NCBI RefSeq assembly: GCF_014649375.1 | Contig: NZ_BMSX01000019.1 | Coordinates: 152,541 to 216,540 of the forward strand | Length of the DNA stretch: 64,000 bases | Direction: 5' to 3' | Source of the DNA: Streptomyces aurantiogriseus | GTDB taxonomy: Bacteria > Actinomycetota > Actinomycetes > Streptomycetales > Streptomycetaceae | Shown: in pieces, positions 59,903 to 64,000 of the stretch | How the letters are laid out: each line of letters begins with the position of its first letter | How positions within the stretch are numbered: position 1 is the stretch's first letter | The notes under the pieces: generated by a model | The model's database searches: none | What the model saw: the letters and a program-made list of their open reading frames with translations, nothing else | Told to the model about the DNA's origin: nothing | Position numbers and translations under genes: made by a program

Positions 59903-59921
59903 GACAGGAAGGTTTCCTATC
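59903..59921. promoter_or_regulatory. Imperfect palindrome upstream of the chitosanase, CsnR-box-like
   Basis: Core AGGAA-GGT-TTCCT (59906-59918) with flanking GA and TC. Chitosanase genes in Streptomyces carry an AGGAAA/TTTCCT palindrome recognised by the ROK-family repressor CsnR; this element has the same form and position. CsnR itself is not in the window. Confidence 0.6.
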
Positions 59922-60000
59922 AAGCCTCGGCGGGCGGGGTAACCCCGGCGGAGGAAGGTTCGTGCGATCGAACAAGTGCGGGTGAGGAGAAGGGGGTCGG

Positions 60001-60276
60001 TCACCTGGTGCCCGGCGCGTCGCCCTGCCAGTCGAAGCGGCGGCCGTCCGTCGGGCGCCGTACGTACAGGGCCCGGCCGCCGGGGCCGTAGCGGCCTATC
60101 TCCGTCGTCAGCGCCACCTCGCGCAGGTCGTCGCGGTCGGTGCGGTCCGTGACGTCCAGCAGCAGGCCGTCCAGCGGACCGCCCACGAGTTCCGCGTAGG
60201 CACGGTCCGGGCGGGGGCTCGCGTCGTCGTGGTCGGCGCCGTAGACCCGGCCCCGCATGAAGTCAGCCTCGTCCAT
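60001..60276 (-). CDS. Small conserved-type hypothetical protein
   Basis: A 91-residue protein beginning MDEADFMRGRVYGADHDD and containing YAELVGGPLDGLLLDV and YGPGGRALYVRRP. The GGPLDG...YGPGGRALY layout is one I associate with short proteins common in Streptomyces, function unknown. ATG 60276 marks the conserved start. Confidence 0.65.
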   Translation of the reverse strand: MDEADFMRGRVYGADHDDASPRPDRAYAELVGGPLDGLLLDVTDRTDRDDLREVALTTEIGRYGPGGRALYVRRPTDGRRFDWQGDAPGTR

Positions 60277-60468
60277 GACCAGCAGCTTGACACCCACCAC
60301 TGACAACGGCCTTCGACCCGGTCCGCGCAAGGAGCGCTCCTCGGCCAAGGCGATGGCGGAAACGCGTCGACTGCGGGCATTTCCCCACACGGTGGGTATC
60401 AGGTCCCTTGCACATCGTGATGCACGGGGTGGGGGGTGCCGACCCTGGGGGGACACGGGGACGAACGA

Positions 60469-61140
60469 GTGCCGACGGACGAGTCGTCGCGTGCCCGGCG
60501 GCGCCGGACCGTGCGCGAGCTGCGTGCGGCGGGCCGTTACGGGCCACGGTTGCGCGAGGTGCTGCCCGGGCTCGCCGTCCTGGTCACCGTCGTCTGCGGG
60601 GCGACCGCGGCACTCGCGGTGGCCGGTCGGGCCGTCGGTGTCTGGGTGCCCGTTCTGGTCCTGGTGGCGCTCGGCGTCGTCGCCTTCGTCGTCCGTCGCC
60701 GCTCCCGTCAGCCCGCCAGGCGGCGGCACGGCTACTACACCGCCGAGGAACTGGCCGAGTTGGACATGCCGGCGCTCGTGGTCGCCGTCGCGCGGATGCT
60801 GCGGCGGGACGGGTGGCGGGTGTTGCCGCCGCCCGCGCACAACGCGCTGCACCTGGCCGCACGGGACGGGCGGGGGCGCCTGCTCGACGTGGCGTTCCGG
60901 CCGGTGGCCGAGCCGTTGCCGGACGAGGAGGCCGCCTGCTCCTGCCGATCACGCGGGCGGTCCGGACCTCGGGTACGGCTCGTCGTGCATCGCGGAACGT
61001 TCACGCACCGCGACGAGGTGTGGGCCGCACGCCAGGGGCACACCCATCTGATCGACGGCGCCCGCCTCCAACTGTGGGCGCGCGGGACGCCGTTGGCCGA
61101 GATCGCCGGCCTCGGGGGTCCCGCGCCGCGCCGCACCTGA
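60469..61140 (+). CDS. Membrane-anchored Mrr-like restriction-endonuclease-fold protein
   Basis: A 223-residue protein. Two adjacent hydrophobic segments (VLPGLAVLVTVVCGATAALAV and VGVWVPVLVLVALGVVAFVV) are followed by a soluble domain (about 95-215). That domain begins ELAELDMPALVVAVARMLRRDGWRV and ends VVHRGTFTHRDEVWAARQGHTHLIDGARL, as in Mrr-type nuclease folds. The QxK catalytic segment is not visible, and the LDVAFRP strand retains only the Asp, so activity is doubtful. GTG 60469 with GGGGA upstream is preferred. Confidence 0.65.
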   Translation: MPTDESSRARRRRTVRELRAAGRYGPRLREVLPGLAVLVTVVCGATAALAVAGRAVGVWVPVLVLVALGVVAFVVRRRSRQPARRRHGYYTAEELAELDMPALVVAVARMLRRDGWRVLPPPAHNALHLAARDGRGRLLDVAFRPVAEPLPDEEAACSCRSRGRSGPRVRLVVHRGTFTHRDEVWAARQGHTHLIDGARLQLWARGTPLAEIAGLGGPAPRRT

Positions 61141-61158
61141 GGGGCTCGTCCCCCTGCT

Positions 61159-61203
61159 GCGTACAGCCGCCCGGACCCCTCTCGGGCCCGGGCGGCTGTA
61201 CGC
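61159..61203. terminator. Strong bidirectional terminator
   Basis: Sixteen perfect pairs (61159-61174 with 61188-61203, arm GCGTACAGCCGCCCGG) and a 13-nt loop, between the convergent Mrr-like and M4 protease genes. Confidence 0.8.
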
Positions 61204-61216
61204 GGCTGTCGTCCCG

Positions 61217-63487
61217 TCAGGGGGTGAGCTGCCAGCGCTGGATGTAACCCACGTCGATCGACGCACGGTCCTGGACGCGCAGCTTCCAGGTGCCGTCGAC
61301 GGGCTGCGCCGACGCGTCGACGACGAAGGTCTGGTCGACGTTGTCGGCGGAGCCGCCGCTGCGGTTGAGCAGGGAGTAGACGGTGCCGTTCGGGCCGACG
61401 AGGTCGACCGTCAGGTCACCGCGGTAGGTGTGGACGATGGTGACGTGGACCTCGGTGGCGGCGGAGGCGTTGCCGGTACGGCCCGTGATGGTGATCGGGG
61501 ACTCGACGGCGGCGCCCGCGTCCGGGATGTCGACGCGGGTGGTGGCCGCGTAGACGTACGCGATCCGCCAGGCGAAGTCGACCGTGACCGACGCGCCCGT
61601 GCCGTCGGTGACGATCACCGTGACGTCACTGGTGCCGGTGGTGGTCGGCACGCCGGAGATCAGGCCGGTCTCGCTGAGGGTCAGGCCGTCGGGCAGGCCG
61701 CTCGCCTCGTAGGTGAGGGCGGAGCCGGTGTTGGTGGTGTAGGCGTCCACCTGGAGGGAGACCGCCTGGCCGACGCCGCTGGTCTGGTCGCCGATGGGAG
61801 CGACGTTGACGCCGAGGGCGATGCGGTTGCCGACGTTGACGGCGGCCCAGGCGTCGGCGACGGCGAGGTAGGTGGGGCTGTAGGCGCCGAAGAGGTCGGC
61901 GGCGGCCTGGAGGGTGGCGGTGCGGGCGCCGGCGTAGTTGGTGGAGGAGGTCATGTACGTGGTCAGCGCCCGGTACCAGATGGCGGCGGCGTTCTCGATG
62001 CCGATGCCGGTGACGGCCCGGCCGTCGTGGGTCGGGCTGTCGTACGCGACACCGTTGACGGTCTTGGCGCCGCTGCCCTCGGAGAGCAGGTAGAAGAAGT
62101 GGTTCGCCGGGCCCGAGGAGTAGTGGACGTCGATGCTGCCCAGCGTGGAATCCCAGGAGTCGCGGGAGGATCCGTCCTTGGAGGGCTTGTCCATGTACCG
62201 CAGCGGGGTGCCGTCGCCGTTGATGTCGATCTTCTCGCCGACGAGGTAGTCGGGGACGTCGGCGGTCAGGCCGGAGTGGAACTCCACGGCGGCGGCGAAG
62301 ATGTCGGAGGTCGCCTCGTTGAGACCGCCGGACTCGCCCGAGTACGTCAGGTCGGCGGTGGCGCTGGTGACGCCGTGGCTCATCTCGTGGGCGGCGACGT
62401 CGAGCGAGGTGAGCGGCTTGGCGTTGCCCTCGCCGTCGCCGTAGGTCATGCAGAAGCAGCTGTCCTGCCAGAAGGCGTTGACGTAGTTGTTGCCGTAGTG
62501 GGCGCGGCTGTAGGCGGCGACGCCGTCGTTGCGGATGCCGTTGCGGCCGTACACGTCCTTGTAGTAGTCCCAGGTGGCTGCGGCGCCGAAGGCCACGTCG
62601 ACGCCCGCCGTCTGACGGTTGCCCGGAGTGCCGTCGCCCCAGACATCGTTGTCGTCCGTGAAGAGGGTGCCGGTGCCGGAGGTGCCCCGGTTCAGGTCGT
62701 AGGTGCGCTGGCCGGCGCGGTCGCCGTCGACGAGCTGGTACGTCGATCCGGACAGGGTGCTGCCTACCTGGACCTCGCCGTTGTACTGGCCGACGCCCGT
62801 GCCGGTGTGGACGTGCTCGGAGGTGAGGATCTCCTTGCCGGAGCCGGCGTCGGTGACGACATGGAGCTCACTGGGCGTGCCGTCGTGCTGAACGCCCTCG
62901 ACGACCGTCTCCCAGGCCAGAACGGGCCTGCCCTCGCCCGCCCAGACGACGAGCCGGGGCGCCCCCTCGGCCTCGGGGCGTGCGACGTCGGCGTTCTTCG
63001 CGGTGGCGAGCGCCTTGCCGGTGGCACGGGCCGCGGTGACCGTCGGGGTGAGGGAGGGCACGGCGAGGGTGGCCTCGCTCGCCCGGGACACGGTGGTCCG
63101 GCCGTTCTTCAGGTGGACGACGAGGTCGCCACCGAGGACGGGCAGTCCGGCGTAGGTGCGTTCGTAGCGGGTGTGGGTGGTGCCGTCGGCGTCCTGGATG
63201 ACGTCCTTGACGACGAGCTTCTCGCGGGAGCCGAGCGCGAGCCGTTGCGCCGTGGTGCCGGCGGCGGCCTGGGCGCTGCGGACGAGTGTGGCCCGTCGGG
63301 TGGGGGTGAGGGCGATCGGTGCGGCGCCGGCGCGGGGGACGGCGGTGATCGTGGACGGGCCGGGATCCGCCGGTGCGGCGGAGGCGGTGCCGGCGGGGGC
63401 GCCGAAGGTGAGGAGGGTCCCGAGGGTGGTGAGGGCGAGAGCTGCGGCGCGTCTGCGCCGGTGCAGGGGGCGGTGTCGCCGGGGCAA
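61217..63487 (-). CDS. Secreted M4 (thermolysin-like) metalloprotease with P-domain
   Basis: A 756-residue preproenzyme. After a Sec signal (AAALALTTLGTLLTFGAPAGT) come FTP and PepSY propeptide regions (about 50-215), then the M4 catalytic domain (about 230-530) with zinc motif HEMSH and third ligand in GGLNEATSD, and the active-site His in HYSSGPANHFFYLLS. Next is an Ig-like He_PIG domain (about 535-625; APIGDQTSGVGQAVSLQV, GLPDGLTLSETGLISGVP), and a C-terminal proprotein-convertase P domain (about 640-756; TIVHTYRGDLTVDLVGPNGT). TTG 63487 is chosen because AAGGAG lies 6 nt upstream. Confidence 0.9.
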   Translation of the reverse strand: MPRRHRPLHRRRRAAALALTTLGTLLTFGAPAGTASAAPADPGPSTITAVPRAGAAPIALTPTRRATLVRSAQAAAGTTAQRLALGSREKLVVKDVIQDADGTTHTRYERTYAGLPVLGGDLVVHLKNGRTTVSRASEATLAVPSLTPTVTAARATGKALATAKNADVARPEAEGAPRLVVWAGEGRPVLAWETVVEGVQHDGTPSELHVVTDAGSGKEILTSEHVHTGTGVGQYNGEVQVGSTLSGSTYQLVDGDRAGQRTYDLNRGTSGTGTLFTDDNDVWGDGTPGNRQTAGVDVAFGAAATWDYYKDVYGRNGIRNDGVAAYSRAHYGNNYVNAFWQDSCFCMTYGDGEGNAKPLTSLDVAAHEMSHGVTSATADLTYSGESGGLNEATSDIFAAAVEFHSGLTADVPDYLVGEKIDINGDGTPLRYMDKPSKDGSSRDSWDSTLGSIDVHYSSGPANHFFYLLSEGSGAKTVNGVAYDSPTHDGRAVTGIGIENAAAIWYRALTTYMTSSTNYAGARTATLQAAADLFGAYSPTYLAVADAWAAVNVGNRIALGVNVAPIGDQTSGVGQAVSLQVDAYTTNTGSALTYEASGLPDGLTLSETGLISGVPTTTGTSDVTVIVTDGTGASVTVDFAWRIAYVYAATTRVDIPDAGAAVESPITITGRTGNASAATEVHVTIVHTYRGDLTVDLVGPNGTVYSLLNRSGGSADNVDQTFVVDASAQPVDGTWKLRVQDRASIDVGYIQRWQLTP

Positions 63488-63794
63488 CGTTTTCTCCTTC
63501 TGCGACGGTCGGCCCGGGGTGCGGGCCGAGGTGGGACGGACCGGCGAGGTGGGGCCGGTCCGGGCGCGCGGCACGGCAGGGCGGGTGGTCTGCGGGCATC
63601 CGGGCGAAGGGATGGGGGTGAGGGGATGCGGGCGGCGCCGCGTGAGGGAGGCGTGAAGGAACGGTGAACGTCGGGCAGCAGCGTGACATCGAGGCGGTGC
63701 ACTTGTCATGAGAATGCCAAGACAACGGCTGGAAATGACCATGAACGGCCGGAAGTCCGGTACCGGCGGCACACTTTCGGCCTCGGCTCGAGGC
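63488..63794. other. Upstream region of the M4 protease gene
   Basis: About 300 bp without a supported gene. A less GC-rich patch at about 63695-63750 is the likely promoter area. No clear palindrome was found. Confidence 0.45.
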
Positions 63795-64000
63795 CGGGCC
63801 AGGGGCCGGGGCCGGGAGCCGGGCCAGGGGCCGGGGCCGACCGGAGGCCGGCCGGGGCCGGGAGCCGGAGATCGGAGGCCGGAGGCTGGAGGCCGGAGTC
63901 CGGTGGCCTGAGGCCCGAGTCCGGGGGCCGGGGGCCGGGGGCCGGAGGCCGGAGGCCGGGGGCCGGAGGCCGGGGGCCGGAGGCCGGGGGCCGGAGGCCG
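63795..64000. repeat. GGCCGGR heptamer tandem array, running off the window
   Basis: From 63926 to 63995 there are ten consecutive exact 7-mers, each GGCCGGG or GGCCGGA, then a partial GGCCG at the edge. G and A alternate regularly over the last units (63954-63995). Upstream, 63795-63925 holds degenerate copies, including a GCCGGGCCAGGGGCCGGGG block present twice 27 bp apart. One reading frame stays open through part of this but encodes only a low-complexity peptide. Confidence 0.85.

Noticed and set aside
60277..60852. Long N-terminal extension of the small hypothetical protein on the minus strand
   Set aside because: It is low-complexity and overlaps the Mrr-like gene on the other strand; the recognisable protein begins at 60276.
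63708..63911. 67-codon frame into the heptamer array
   Set aside because: The peptide is only Gly/Arg/Pro repeats created by the satellite.
1..64000. Prophage, integrative element or IS copies
   Set aside because: No integrase, transposase, terminal inverted repeat pair, tRNA junction or phage structural gene was recognised in any frame.

Overview
The window looks like a chromosomal arm segment from a Streptomyces or close relative. GC content is very high and concentrated in third codon positions. GTG and TTG starts are frequent, regulators lie divergent to their targets, and the genes include secreted hydrolases (xylanase, chitosanase, phytase, M4 protease, lipase), an SpoIIE-type phosphatase, a polyol ABC operon without its own ATPase, and DUF6083- and YcnI-type proteins. 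I see no rRNA, tRNA, CRISPR array, transposase or prophage gene.

Layout. 1-8.7 kb: three small redox units, each with its own regulator: a saccharopine-dehydrogenase-like reductase with a GlxA/AraC regulator; a patatin-Baeyer-Villiger monooxygenase fusion with a TetR regulator and a clear palindromic intergenic site; and a cupin/SDR/alcohol dehydrogenase row divergent from an MmyB-type regulator. 8.7-12.5 kb: a rifampicin monooxygenase (Rox) homologue preceded by a short leader ORF and a hairpin, a TetX-like flavin monooxygenase, and a decayed SDR gene. 12.9-18.1 kb: a DeoR-regulated polyol ABC importer and dehydrogenase operon. 18.1-23.3 kb: a TetR/GNAT pair, small proteins, a PP2C phosphatase, a VOC protein and a membrane acyltransferase. 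23.5-28.7 kb: a complete polyamine-type ABC importer (PotDBCA order) translationally linked to a GT1 glycosyltransferase. 28.7-35.3 kb: a GH11 xylanase, an alpha-dioxygenase-like haem peroxidase whose expected distal histidine is arginine, an EF-hand protein, a GCS2-family ligase, and a cytosolic subtilase overlapping a small I9-like protein. 35.5-42.8 kb: an SpoIIE-type sensor phosphatase coupled to a xylose-type binding protein, divergent from a paralogous binding protein with ATPase and permease. 42.9-49.1 kb: a secreted peptidase, a nucleosidase-protein kinase fusion, a ZIP transporter, a TauE remnant, and a YcnI copper protein. 49.4-64 kb: small conserved proteins, HAD phosphatase, phytase, MFS exporter, lipase, MOSC, anti-sigma-type kinase, chitosanase, a membrane-anchored Mrr-like protein, an M4 protease, and a GGCCGGR heptamer array running off the right edge.

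The best candidate for an undescribed system is the single-gene fusion of an MTAN/PNP-type nucleosidase to a complete protein kinase (about 44.7-46.5 kb). Its architecture resembles nucleoside-targeting effectors paired with regulatory domains in bacterial conflict systems. Other unusual points are the rox leader ORF plus hairpin, the patatin-BVMO fusion, the SpoIIE-XylF coupling next to a second XylF, the His-to-Arg haem peroxidase beside an EF-hand gene, and the subtilase with a free-standing inhibitor-like partner. Functions are inferred from recognised motifs and remembered family features; no database search was run.
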